Source of the DNA: CBFHND01 sp965657085
Lineage (GTDB): Bacteria; Pseudomonadota; Alphaproteobacteria; Rhodobacterales; Rhodobacteraceae
Direction of reading: 5' to 3'
DNA length: 42,847 nucleotides
Assembly (NCBI GenBank): GCA_965657085.1
Contig: CBFHND010000027.1
Coordinates: 1-42,847, forward strand
Shown here: one piece after another, positions 1 through 8,085 of the stretch
How positions within the stretch are numbered: position 1 is the stretch's first letter
Layout: every line of letters begins with the position of its first letter
Position numbers and translations under genes: made by a program
The notes under the pieces: model-generated
The model's input: the letters and a program-made list of their open reading frames with translations, nothing else
The model's database searches: none
What the model was told of the DNA's origin: nothing

Positions 1-373
1 GACCCGGGATAACAGCGCGTATCCCCTTGTCTTTCAACGCTTCTCTGAACCAGCCATGCGTCATGGCCTCGATCCCCAAGCAACCACTCGATCTTGGGCA
101 AGCTGCTCAGCAAGGCCCGTGCCCCGATGTAATCGCTCACCTGTCCGGCGGTCACGAACGGGTCAAGCGGGCACCCTTGCGATGGCAGATGGCGTGCGAC
201 TTGGTGTTCACGCCGCCTTTGGTCCGACCGATCAGGCGCCCATGCCGGTCGCCCTTCGGTGGGCCTTGAGATAGGTCGCGCCGATCATCGACACGCGGCT
301 TACCATGAGATTTCGGTAAACCGGCCTCAAGACGCGCCATCTGCGCATCGCTCAACCGAAAAAGATCAGACAC
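1..373 (-). pseudogene. Decayed IS5-family transposase (runs off left edge)
   Basis: On the minus strand, a likely GTG start at 373 gives SDLFRLSDAQMARLEAGLPK, the typical N-terminus of IS5/IS427-type transposases, followed by the DDRR motif. About 80 residues that normally follow are missing: the frame jumps from DDRR almost directly to GRLIGRTKGG, so an internal block containing the first catalytic Asp region has been lost. The frame then breaks near position 155 (the continuation TAGQVSDYIGARALLSSLPK lies in another frame) and again near position 50, where WFREALKDKGIRAVIPG resumes in a third register. The gene is therefore deleted internally and frameshifted twice, and cannot encode a working enzyme. 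Family assignment is from remembered motifs. The terminal inverted repeats were not identified. Confidence 0.85.
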
Positions 374-677
374 CTCACCGTTCGTTTTTCCAGCGGTGAA
401 TCGCGCAGCCTCACGGAGATCAATGGGTCGTGACCCTGGCAGGCTAAACGCCCGTTTGGGGAAGCCAGCTAAATGGGCATCTATTGCACGCGCATTGGTC
501 TGCACCGAGCCCATTTTACCGAATGCTGCGTGATGCACGAATTGCTGCAACCTGAAAAAGCAGACCATAAAGCGCTCTGGCGAAACCGCCAAACTCAGGT
601 TTGTTAACCCTGCATATCCGGCAGTCTTGGCACATCGCTTCGCCAATTGGGTCGCGGCCCATTCAGATCGGCCCAGT
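374..677. other. Non-coding stretch between the transposase remnant and the ABC transporter genes
   Basis: About 300 bp with no convincing gene. A minus-strand open frame runs into the transposase remnant from 646, but its N-terminal 90 residues resemble no family I know and lack a ribosome-binding site, so it is treated as read-through of non-coding DNA. The stretch probably holds the insertion-sequence end and the 3' flank of the transporter operon. No clear terminator was seen. Confidence 0.5.
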
Positions 678-1361
678 TCACAGCATTAAGACGGCATTCA
701 GGTCTTCTCTCGATGTGGAAGCTGCATTCGCTGTCATTGTGGCCCGCCCAGAGTCCAATCCCAGAAACCAGTCGGACACGTCGGACAACAAATTCAGGTT
801 TTGCTCACACAACAGGATACCAGCACCCTCGGCCAGCCGTTCCTTGAGGCAATCGGCCATATGGTTGATGTTTTCTGGCTGAACACCTTCGGTAGGTTCA
901 TCCAGGATGATCAACTTCGTGTCTTCGATCATGGTTCGGACGAAGGCGAGTATCTTTCTTTCCCCTCCCGACATGGTTCCGGCAGGTTGGTCCAATCGTT
1001 CAGCCAGTCTCGGAAACAGGTCTAAGTAGCGATCTGGTGATCTTCCACTCCTTCCGAGATGCAGGTTCTCGTGAACGGTCAGATCATCGAAAACCATTGC
1101 CGTTTGAGGCATGTACCCCATCCCCAAATGTCTGCGGGCATGGGCAGGCAGGTGGCTTGTCGCTTGACCCTCAAACCGAATTTCTCCCTGACTGGCCTTG
1201 ATCCCACCTTGTACAAGACGGGCAAGCGTCGTTTTTCCGACTCCGTTTCGACCTAAAACACCAAGAAGACTGCCAGCTTCGACTTTGAGGGATATGTCGA
1301 ACACCACATTGGTGTCCTGATACCCGCCAGTCAGGCCGTCGATTTCCAACAGCGCGGTCAT
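678..1361 (-). CDS. ABC transporter ATPase, UrtE/LivF type (amide/urea cluster)
   Basis: This 227-residue protein is a cytoplasmic ATPase of a branched-chain amino acid/urea-type ABC importer. It has Walker A GRNGVGKT at residues 37-44, signature MSGGE at 130-134 and Walker B ILDEP at 152-156 followed by TEGVQPENI. That last stretch is characteristic of UrtE (urea) ATPases more than of LivF. Its ATG overlaps the stop of the upstream fused permease/ATPase gene by four bases (ATGA), so the two are probably translationally coupled. It is the last gene of the minus-strand cluster. The ATPase call is firm. Urea or amide specificity is inferred from motifs and from the amidase in the same cluster. 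Confidence 0.85.
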   Translation of the reverse strand: MTALLEIDGLTGGYQDTNVVFDISLKVEAGSLLGVLGRNGVGKTTLARLVQGGIKASQGEIRFEGQATSHLPAHARRHLGMGYMPQTAMVFDDLTVHENLHLGRSGRSPDRYLDLFPRLAERLDQPAGTMSGGERKILAFVRTMIEDTKLIILDEPTEGVQPENINHMADCLKERLAEGAGILLCEQNLNLLSDVSDWFLGLDSGRATMTANAASTSREDLNAVLML

Positions 1362-3103
1362 TTCGTTCCCCCCGCATAGGCGTCTTGAACATCCGGGTTG
1401 AGGCGAACTTTTTCGTATTTATCGAACGCCAGAACCTGACCCAGATGCAGCACCAGAACCTTGTCCGATATCGCTTCGACAATGCTCATGTCATGCTCGA
1501 TGACGATTACCAATCCTCCTGTTTCCGCCTGATAGTTCTGAACAAGGCTTGTCATCAGGGCCGTTTCATCCGGAGAAAGCCCGGCACAGGGTTCATCCAG
1601 CAGAAGAACTGATGGTTCTGCCGCCACGGTCATGGCGCATTCCAGAAACTGGCGGTGGCCCTGCGGCAATTGTTCTACCGGTTCGGGACGTTCCTCTTTC
1701 AGCGGCACAGATGGATGGTTCAGGACATCGGACAAGGATTTGGACCGCCATTGGTAGGTTGATGGCTTGAACAGGTCGGCCGCCCTTAGCCTGCCCGCCA
1801 TCATTGCGATGGCAAGGTTGTCCGAAACACTCATCGAGAAGAACACCGACGGCACCTGAAGTTTTCGACCAATGCCGTTTCCCAGAGCCTTATGTGGTGG
1901 GCGTGAATCGATCTGAACCTCGCCCAGCATGATCCGGCCTCCGGTAACGCCAAGATTACCTGTAATGGTGTTGAGTGCACTGGTCTTGCCCGCGCCATTA
2001 GGTCCGATGACACTGACAATTCCGGTGGCAGGTGTTTCAAAGGACACACCATTTAGAATGCGAACGACACCGATCTTGAGTTGCACGTCTTCAAAACGCA
2101 GGGGCTTTGGTTGTTTGTCAAACCTGGTCTCGGGCGCTGTCACGGCTGGTGGGGCGGAATTGGGCGTTTTGGGCCAGACCCGCCGAAACGCGGCCTCAAA
2201 CAACTCGGCAATCCCGCCGGGCGCTTTCAGAACGACAAGGATGAAAACCAGCGCTATCAGCAACTCCCAATAGGGGAAACTGTCGCGTAGTTCAGCAGAC
2301 GCCCAGCCGACAATGACCGCCCCGATCAGCGGGCCGAGGACATGGAAGCGGCCTCCAACTGCGGTCAGGATCACCATTTCCGCAGACAAGGCAAAGCCTG
2401 CAGAGGTTGGGGTGACAATGCCTTGGTGCGATGCGAACATTCCCCCAGCCAGTGCTGCGATCATGGCCGAAAACGCGAAAGCCACACCCTTGATCACATG
2501 GGTCGGAAACCCGAGCAATTGCATACGCGGTTCATTGTCCAAAACGCCCTTAGCGATCAGGTTGATTGGTAGCCTGTTCAAAATGAAAAGCAGTAAACTC
2601 ACCACCACAGTTGCCGCGACGATGACGTAGTAGAAACCACCGAAGGGATCGAGATTTCCAAGACTGTTGAAGCCGCTCATTCCGTTGAAACCACCGGTGA
2701 GCGACGTGGCCGTACCTGCAATCTGCTCCGCGATCATCACGAGTGCCAATGTGATCAGCGAGAAATATGGCCCGCTTTCATTTCGGCCCCGGAAGACGAG
2801 TGTTGCCAGCACAAAGGCAACCCCCGCAATCAAGATCAGAACGATCGCAGCCAGCGCAAGGTTCACGAACAGGTTCCCATCGGCCCGGAGCGTGATTGCT
2901 GTTGCATAAGCCGCGACACCGAAGAAAAGAGATTGCCCAAGCGGCAGCACCCCCGTCTTGCCCCAGAGAAACCCGATGCCCTGAGCGGCGATGCCATAGA
3001 TCAGATAAAGCCCGATCTGGTAGGCCATGAAATCGCCGAACAGTTCCGGGATCAAAAGCAGGACTGCCAGCAGCAGACTAGCGGGAAGAAGAACGGATGC
3101 CAT
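1358..3103 (-). CDS. Fused ABC permease-ATPase (UrtC/LivM-like joined to UrtD/LivG-like)
   Basis: This 581-residue protein combines two usually separate subunits. Residues 1 to about 300 are a LivM/UrtC-type permease with many hydrophobic spans and a GKTGVLPLGQSLFFGVAAY motif. A Pro-rich linker (about 310-335) leads to a complete ATPase: Walker A GPNGAGKT at 367-374, Walker B LLLDEP around 500-505, and switch His in VIEHDMS. The ABC signature is unusual: LPQGHRQ at 479-485 replaces LSGGQ, a deviation resembling the LSHGQ-type signature of UrtD proteins. It overlaps the upstream permease gene by 26 bp and the downstream ATPase gene by 4 bp. No stop or frameshift lies at the join, so the fusion appears genuine. 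Fused LivM-LivG proteins are known in this transporter family. The substrate is inferred only. Confidence 0.85.
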   Translation of the reverse strand: MASVLLPASLLLAVLLLIPELFGDFMAYQIGLYLIYGIAAQGIGFLWGKTGVLPLGQSLFFGVAAYATAITLRADGNLFVNLALAAIVLILIAGVAFVLATLVFRGRNESGPYFSLITLALVMIAEQIAGTATSLTGGFNGMSGFNSLGNLDPFGGFYYVIVAATVVVSLLLFILNRLPINLIAKGVLDNEPRMQLLGFPTHVIKGVAFAFSAMIAALAGGMFASHQGIVTPTSAGFALSAEMVILTAVGGRFHVLGPLIGAVIVGWASAELRDSFPYWELLIALVFILVVLKAPGGIAELFEAAFRRVWPKTPNSAPPAVTAPETRFDKQPKPLRFEDVQLKIGVVRILNGVSFETPATGIVSVIGPNGAGKTSALNTITGNLGVTGGRIMLGEVQIDSRPPHKALGNGIGRKLQVPSVFFSMSVSDNLAIAMMAGRLRAADLFKPSTYQWRSKSLSDVLNHPSVPLKEERPEPVEQLPQGHRQFLECAMTVAAEPSVLLLDEPCAGLSPDETALMTSLVQNYQAETGGLVIVIEHDMSIVEAISDKVLVLHLGQVLAFDKYEKVRLNPDVQDAYAGGTK

Positions 3104-3926
3104 CAGGTTTCAGCCAGAGAAAGAGGATTGAAAGGGTGAGGACCGCGAGATACCCGTAGGTCTGACTTGCGACCGACCCGATGAAGGTCTGGGTTCCGGC
3201 AATGATACCAGCGCCAATCCCGAGCCCTTCCAGACTGCCAAGACCACCGACCACAAGAGCAAAGAAGGACCGGATCAGGTAGTCGAGTCCCATCATAGGC
3301 TCAATCCGAATAGTCGGGGCCAGCACCAACCCCGCCACTCCGGCGGTGCAGCAGCCAAAGACAAACGCACCGGCAGACAGACGGGCCGTGTTTATGCCGA
3401 TCGCTTCGGCCAGATCAGGATTTCCGACCATCGCTTTGATCTTGGTGGCGACTTTCGACCTGGTATTCCACCAGAAAAGCCCAATGAACCCAAGGATGAT
3501 GCCGATGATCACGGCGATGCGGTAGGCTGGATAGTCAGCGCCAAGAATACTGAGTGTTCCAGTCAGCGGCGGGCTGACCGACTGATAGCCACGTCCAAAG
3601 ACCAACTCAACGATTTCCCGCAAAAGAATAGCAATGCCCCAGGTAGCCAACAGGCTGTCGAACATCCGGCCATAGAGATGGCGAATGATGCTGCGCTCCA
3701 AAACGAATGCAACCATAGCCACCGTCACCAGACACACAGGCAGTTGCAGCCATCCCGGCAGACCAAGCGTTGATGTAATGACCGGAGCATAGGCCCCGAT
3801 CATCACGAATTCTCCATGCGCCATGTTCATGATCCGCAACTTGCCGAAGACGATGGCAAGCCCCAGCGCAACCAGCGCAAGGGTGCTGATTTGCCAGGCA
3901 AGGTTGAGAAGCAGAACTGACGACAT
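3078..3926 (-). CDS. ABC transporter permease, UrtB/LivH type
   Basis: This 282-residue inner-membrane permease of the branched-chain amino acid/urea uptake family carries the typical LRIMNMAHGEFVMIGAY motif near residue 30 and the loop GNPDLAEAIGINTARLSAGAF, which contacts the ATPase. About eight hydrophobic segments are visible. I place the start at 3926 (MSSVLLLNLAWQ), because the longer open frame upstream runs into the binding-protein gene and adds residues foreign to the family. It starts 10 bp after that gene and overlaps the next permease by 26 bp. It should form the membrane channel with the permease half of the fused protein. Confidence 0.85.
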   Translation of the reverse strand: MSSVLLLNLAWQISTLALVALGLAIVFGKLRIMNMAHGEFVMIGAYAPVITSTLGLPGWLQLPVCLVTVAMVAFVLERSIIRHLYGRMFDSLLATWGIAILLREIVELVFGRGYQSVSPPLTGTLSILGADYPAYRIAVIIGIILGFIGLFWWNTRSKVATKIKAMVGNPDLAEAIGINTARLSAGAFVFGCCTAGVAGLVLAPTIRIEPMMGLDYLIRSFFALVVGGLGSLEGLGIGAGIIAGTQTFIGSVASQTYGYLAVLTLSILFLWLKPDGIRSSSR

Positions 3927-3936
3927 GGGCGGGAGA

Positions 3937-5085
3937 TCAGTTCGAGCACGCTTCGGAGGAAGCGACGTTGTCAAAGGATGCGACCACTTTGAATGCTCCA
4001 CCACTGCCGTCGGCAAGATAGATCGTCTGGGCCATGTGGCGACCCGTCATCGTGTTATCACCTCTCGGTGTGCTCCAGGTGGTGCCTTCTGCGGCTGCGT
4101 CCATGGCGGCCACGTCCAGGCTACCTGCTTTGTTTGCCAGCGCGGCCAGCAACATCAAACCTTCATATGCCGACTGACCCAGACCATTAAGTGCCGGTGC
4201 ATCCACGCCGAACATTGCCGAATAATCTGCGGCAAAGGACGCCGCGGCTTCGGTTTCAATCGAGGCGAAGTAACCCGAGGACGAATAGAGCCGATTGGCA
4301 TTTTCTGCCCCGATACCCGCAAGGGTGTTTTCCTCGATCAGGGTGCCAAACCGGATCGCCTGATCATCAAGACCAAAGCCCGCGAAGCTGACGTTGAAGC
4401 CAACAGAACCACCGCCAACAAGGGTTATCAACACGGCATCGGCACCGCTTTCCTTGATACGCTGGAGCGATGAGTCAAACTCGCTGACGGTAAACGGCAG
4501 ATATTCTTCACCAACAACCTCACCGCCTGCGTCGGAAATGTACCCCTTGGCCAAAGCGTTGGTGTCACGCGGCCAGTTGTAGTCATGACCGATCAAATAC
4601 CATTTCGACACGCCTTCTTTGTCAGCGAGGAAAGGGATGACAGGTTCAAGCTGTTGGCTGGGTGTTTCGCCGGTAACATAGAGCCCATCAGCACAGGAAT
4701 TGCCTTCATAAACCGGGGTGTAGACATAAGGCACCTGACCATTGAAGCGACCAATCAGGGCTTCGCGCACCGCTGAATCGTGCATACCGACAAAAGCCTC
4801 GGCGCCTTCCCCTTTCCACAGGCGCAATGCGGCCTGAGCAGCTTCTGCAGGGGGAACGCCCACGTCCGCAAAGATCAGTTCGATCTGCTCGCCATTGATA
4901 CCGCCACTGGCATTAATCTGGTTCGCAGCCAACTCCGCAGAGTTTCGCGTGGATGGCCCGAACAGTCCCGCGGGCCCTGAATCCGGCACCAGAACGCCGA
5001 TCTTGGTGTCGGCAGCCGATGATGCGGCTCCCATGACCAATGCAAATGCGGCGCTGGACAATAAAGTAGCAGTTTTCTTTAACAT
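3937..5085 (-). CDS. Periplasmic substrate-binding protein, UrtA/AmiC-like
   Basis: This 382-residue protein has a clear signal peptide (Lys-rich start, hydrophobic SSAAFALVMGAASSA, cleavage near ASSAAD) followed by a type I periplasmic binding fold. IGVLVPDSGPAGLFG, ELAANQINASGGING and EEYLPFTVSEFDSSLQRIK fit the UrtA/FmdD/AmiC branch (urea, short amides) better than leucine-binding proteins. The start at 5085 is decided by a strong Shine-Dalgarno (AGGGAGGA) a few bases upstream. The amidase gene ends 29 bp before it. It is inferred to deliver an amide or urea-like substrate to the permeases encoded downstream. The exact ligand cannot be read from the sequence. Confidence 0.82.
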   Translation of the reverse strand: MLKKTATLLSSAAFALVMGAASSAADTKIGVLVPDSGPAGLFGPSTRNSAELAANQINASGGINGEQIELIFADVGVPPAEAAQAALRLWKGEGAEAFVGMHDSAVREALIGRFNGQVPYVYTPVYEGNSCADGLYVTGETPSQQLEPVIPFLADKEGVSKWYLIGHDYNWPRDTNALAKGYISDAGGEVVGEEYLPFTVSEFDSSLQRIKESGADAVLITLVGGGSVGFNVSFAGFGLDDQAIRFGTLIEENTLAGIGAENANRLYSSSGYFASIETEAAASFAADYSAMFGVDAPALNGLGQSAYEGLMLLAALANKAGSLDVAAMDAAAEGTTWSTPRGDNTMTGRHMAQTIYLADGSGGAFKVVASFDNVASSEACSN

Positions 5086-5114
5086 GATAGTCCTCCCTTT
5101 CGTGTTTTCGGCGT

Positions 5115-6497
5115 CTATTGCGCCATTGCTTTTTCCGCGGCCCCGGCAAGGGCCAGCAGTGATTGGTCTTGTCCCGGCAAGGCGTCGAATTCGATGCCAA
5201 CGGGAAGACCGGAAGTAACGGGGCATGGAAGTGAAATCCCAGGCGCGCCGACATTCGAGCCCAGATCGGTGTTGCGGATGTATGTGGGGAAAGTTGGAAC
5301 CTGCGCACCATTCAATTCGACGGTTTCATCCCCGCCGATAGGCCTTGCCGGAAGAGGTGTCGTCGGGAAGGCAATCGCGTCAAGCCCGTGGGTTTCGAAA
5401 ACCTGTTGGTAAATTCTGCGCATCTCAGGACGGTGAGTGTCCATTGCTGCCCGGTAGGCCGCTTCCGGCATCGCGTCATCGCCCAGCTGGCTGCCGATGG
5501 CACCTGCAACGTCAGGCGATCCGATGCCTGCCACCAGAGCATCAAACGAAACGCCAGGGGCATGTTCCGCCAAATACGCCGGGAGGTCACGCATGACCTC
5601 GTAGAAAACAACAGGGAAACTGAAGGCTTCGTTATGTGGCCATACCGGCTTGAATCCAACCTCGACAAGTTTCGCGCCTTGGGACGACAGGGACGTCAAT
5701 TGTGCCTCAACGGCCTGAGCCACGACCGGGTCCAGGTCGTCAAAGAACATTTGCCTTGGGACACCAATTGTAAAATCAGAGATATTGGCATCGGCAACAA
5801 TCGATGTATCGCCGGACAAAACGCCATCAAAAAGAACAATGTCGCGTACGCTTCGGGCCAGCGGGCCGACAGTGTCACGAGTATGCGAAATCGGCACGAC
5901 ACCATCACCGTCATACCGTCCGGTTGTCGGGCGAAAGCCAATCACGCCGCATAGTGCCGCCGGAATACGACAAGACCCGCCTGTATCAGTGCCCAGACCA
6001 GCCGGGAATATGCCAGCTGCAACGGCCGCAGCGGTTCCCCCGGACGACCCGCCGGGAATCATGTTCGGATCATTCGGGTTTCGCACCGCACCTGTAACTG
6101 CATTGTTGGAGGTGATCCCAAATGCCAGTTCGTGCATTCCGGCTTTGGCCCCGACGAAACCTCCGGCATGGATGATACGCTTCACGACGCCCGCGTCGTT
6201 TGCGGGCGTATGATCAAGCAGAGCCTTTGTCCCGCCCGACGTTGGATAATTCGTTGTGTTGATGTTGTCCTTAACCACGAGGGGAAGGCCGGACAACGGG
6301 GCATCCGGATGCGCCTGAAACGCCTCGGTCGCGGTTCCGGTGAGATACTCGGGACTGAAGCTTTGCAAGGCATTCAGGCCTGAATGCTCTTTTGCCCGAT
6401 CTGCTATCGCCTCCGCATATTCGGCGGGTGAGACCGAACCATCCCTAAACATTTCCAACGCAGCCGTTGCGTCCAATTGTTCCAATTTCCGCGTCAT
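5115..6497 (-). CDS. Amidase-signature family hydrolase
   Basis: This 460-residue enzyme of the amidase-signature family hydrolyses a carboxamide to acid and ammonia. The catalytic triad is readable: Lys76 (LPLVVKDNI), cis-Ser151 (PGGSSGGTAAAVA) and nucleophile Ser175 (TDTGGSCRIPAALCG). The Ser151-Ser175 spacing of 24 matches the family. No GatB or GatC gene lies nearby, so it is unlikely to be the GatA subunit of the tRNA amidotransferase. Relatives include indoleacetamide and mandelamide hydrolases. It has no signal peptide, so it should act in the cytoplasm. It sits between a LuxR regulator and an amide/urea-type ABC importer on the same strand, which suggests it consumes the imported compound. 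The substrate is unknown. Confidence 0.85.
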   Translation of the reverse strand: MTRKLEQLDATAALEMFRDGSVSPAEYAEAIADRAKEHSGLNALQSFSPEYLTGTATEAFQAHPDAPLSGLPLVVKDNINTTNYPTSGGTKALLDHTPANDAGVVKRIIHAGGFVGAKAGMHELAFGITSNNAVTGAVRNPNDPNMIPGGSSGGTAAAVAAGIFPAGLGTDTGGSCRIPAALCGVIGFRPTTGRYDGDGVVPISHTRDTVGPLARSVRDIVLFDGVLSGDTSIVADANISDFTIGVPRQMFFDDLDPVVAQAVEAQLTSLSSQGAKLVEVGFKPVWPHNEAFSFPVVFYEVMRDLPAYLAEHAPGVSFDALVAGIGSPDVAGAIGSQLGDDAMPEAAYRAAMDTHRPEMRRIYQQVFETHGLDAIAFPTTPLPARPIGGDETVELNGAQVPTFPTYIRNTDLGSNVGAPGISLPCPVTSGLPVGIEFDALPGQDQSLLALAGAAEKAMAQ

Positions 6498-6556
6498 CCT
6501 TGCCTCCCGTGTGATTGGGAAACAGGATAGAAAGCAGCAGGATTAGATTCCTATCA

Positions 6557-7315
6557 TCACAAATGATGATTTTGCTCGGCCAGGTATTGGGCCAGCTGGG
6601 TACGCCGGTTCAATCCCGACTTGCGAAAAATCGCGGTAATGTGGCTGCGCAAGGTTGGCTTGGAAAACCCGAGCTTTTCGCAGATTTCATCATCGGTCAG
6701 CCCGAGAACAAGCAGATCAGCGACTTCGGCTTCTCGGGCCGTGAAACCTAGCCGTTCCGCGATCTGGACGAACCGCAGTGACGGCAGTTGTTCGGAGGCA
6801 CTTCGTGCCCGGATCAACGCATTTACAAGGCTTGGGCCAACGGCGTCCACGATCTCGGCATCGCGTGAGGTGAAATCTTCCCTGTTCGCGCCCCGCCAAA
6901 TCCGCAAGTCACCTATGTTGTCACCCCGGTCATATGCAAAGAAGTTCATGCCGTAGCACAGGCCATCCTGTTTCAGGAAATCGTTGAAGAACTCGGTTTT
7001 CACCAGCCGGTCGTGCCGCATCACTTCGCTGACAGGCGTTGCCTTGCGACGGTTCTGAAGTGTCGGGGTAATGGGATCATGGAACTGGAAATAGCTTTCA
7101 TATTGGCGAAGGTTGTCATCGCTCATGTTGATCTGGACGCAGGACACAAATTTCTGCGTGGCATCATCCCAGACGTAGGAGGCGAAGTAGTCCGCTTTCA
7201 GCAACTCCAGCATCTTCTGACCGACGCGCCTTCGGACCTCGGAATGGTCAAACTCACCACTCAGGTCCCGCATAATCGAAAAGATCAGATTAGCTTCCTG
7301 GTCGGTTAGGTTCAC
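6557..7315 (-). CDS. LuxR-type transcriptional regulator of the amide cluster
   Basis: This 252-residue protein ends in a LuxR/GerE helix-turn-helix (about residues 185-248: GFTAREAEVADLLVLGLTDD, then LRSHITAIFRKSGL). The N-terminal 170 residues look like a small-molecule sensing domain of the autoinducer-binding/GAF type, with an HDPITP element reminiscent of the Asp-Pro of LuxR ligand domains. No luxI gene is present. It is the first gene of the minus-strand cluster, 59 bp upstream of the amidase, so it is the likely local regulator and may sense the amide or its product. That role is inferred from position only. Confidence 0.8.
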   Translation of the reverse strand: MNLTDQEANLIFSIMRDLSGEFDHSEVRRRVGQKMLELLKADYFASYVWDDATQKFVSCVQINMSDDNLRQYESYFQFHDPITPTLQNRRKATPVSEVMRHDRLVKTEFFNDFLKQDGLCYGMNFFAYDRGDNIGDLRIWRGANREDFTSRDAEIVDAVGPSLVNALIRARSASEQLPSLRFVQIAERLGFTAREAEVADLLVLGLTDDEICEKLGFSKPTLRSHITAIFRKSGLNRRTQLAQYLAEQNHHL

Positions 7316-7755
7316 GTTCGCAGCTTCCTCGATATGGATCTCGATCCTGTCAACATAGCGCGGAAGTGCTTCTACGAGAAATCCATTTCGAAAACGCGGA
7401 ATACTTGGTCACACAACGAAGAATTCTCCGCTCACCTATTCGTTGTCAAACAGCGCGCAGCCTTGCCATCGGTTCGGGCGCGGCGAATTCAGCGGTTGTC
7501 CGCGTCTCGCGCATTGACTGACGAAATCTTGCTATACCCGACGCGAATGGCTGCTCGTTACGCTGCATTGGCGAGACACGGGGCGATCGCTTGACCGGGG
7601 GCTGGCGATCGTACGCTCGAATGGCAAACTTTATGGAGGCCAAGTACGCCCCCGATCCGAGCGGGCAGCGCTCCGCCTTTCAAATCGCCAGAGCGCGGGA
7701 CGGCTCCCTCTCGGCAGCTTTTCGGTAAAAAGCGCCTGACGGGTCATGGCAGGCG

Positions 7756-7790
7756 ACCGCCCGGCGCGCTTTGCGCCTGTTCCGGGCGGT
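7756..7790. repeat. Nested inverted repeat
   Basis: A perfect 9-bp inverted repeat, ACCGCCCGG (7756-7764) and CCGGGCGGT (7782-7790), encloses a second hairpin GCGC-TTT-GCGC (7766-7776). There is no T-tract, so it is not a standard intrinsic terminator. The elements CCGCCCGG and CGCGCTTTGCGC both recur in the structured gap at 30464-30700, which suggests a dispersed intergenic element. Confidence 0.6.
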
Positions 7791-7926
7791 TTGGCGCGGG
7801 TGGTCGAGGTCTGGCATGGCGCAAAGCGGATCACCGAAGTGTACGACGGCCCGTCTTATGCGCACGTTCGGAGGCAAAACCAACTCACCTGCCGCCTGTC
7901 GATTCCCACGCAGAAACACCGCCCTC

Positions 7927-7956
7927 GCGAAATAATATTTCGCTGCACCTGCGAAA
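7927..7956. promoter_or_regulatory. AT-rich hairpin and shared motif upstream of etfBA
   Basis: GCGAAAT-AAT-ATTTCGC (7927-7943) is a perfect 7-bp hairpin. Its right arm is shared with a second inverted repeat, TTTCGC-N7-GCGAAA (7938-7956). The second element contains CGCTGCACCTGCGAA (7941-7955), which is identical over 15 bases to a site at 22105-22119 upstream of mcd. A related site precedes hbd at 10742-10757. Because the two hairpins share an arm they could be mutually exclusive, or the palindrome may be a repressor site. It ends about 130 bp before the etfB start. Confidence 0.5.
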
Positions 7957-8085
7957 CGCGGCGTCCTTTGACCTTAACGTGACGATTTTACCCTGTTTCC
8001 GCAGGCCCGGCTTGGGTAAACCGTGCGGGAAGGTTCGAAGGCTCACCAATCGGCTGAGTCGGATTTTGTGAAGAGAGGAACGCTC

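Larger units (their letters stand above)
7316..8085. other. 770-bp non-coding gap with hairpins
   Basis: No frame in this gap has a ribosome-binding site, a recognisable domain or credible codon use. Short open frames at 7334-7594 (+), 7446-7643 (-), 7680-7919 (-) and 7746-7982 (+) overlap each other and look like chance. The gap contains a nested inverted repeat at 7756-7790 and an AT-rich hairpin plus a shared motif at 7927-7956. It should contain the promoters of the LuxR gene (leftward) and of etfBA (rightward), and may also hold decayed or repeat DNA at the border between accessory and core sequence. Confidence 0.6.

Noticed and set aside
5115..6497. GatA subunit of Glu-tRNA amidotransferase
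   Set aside because: The active site would fit, but no gatB/gatC genes are adjacent and the transporter context points to a catabolic amidase.
7446..7982. Small open frames in the gap upstream of etfB
   Set aside because: They overlap each other on both strands, lack ribosome-binding sites and have no recognisable domains.
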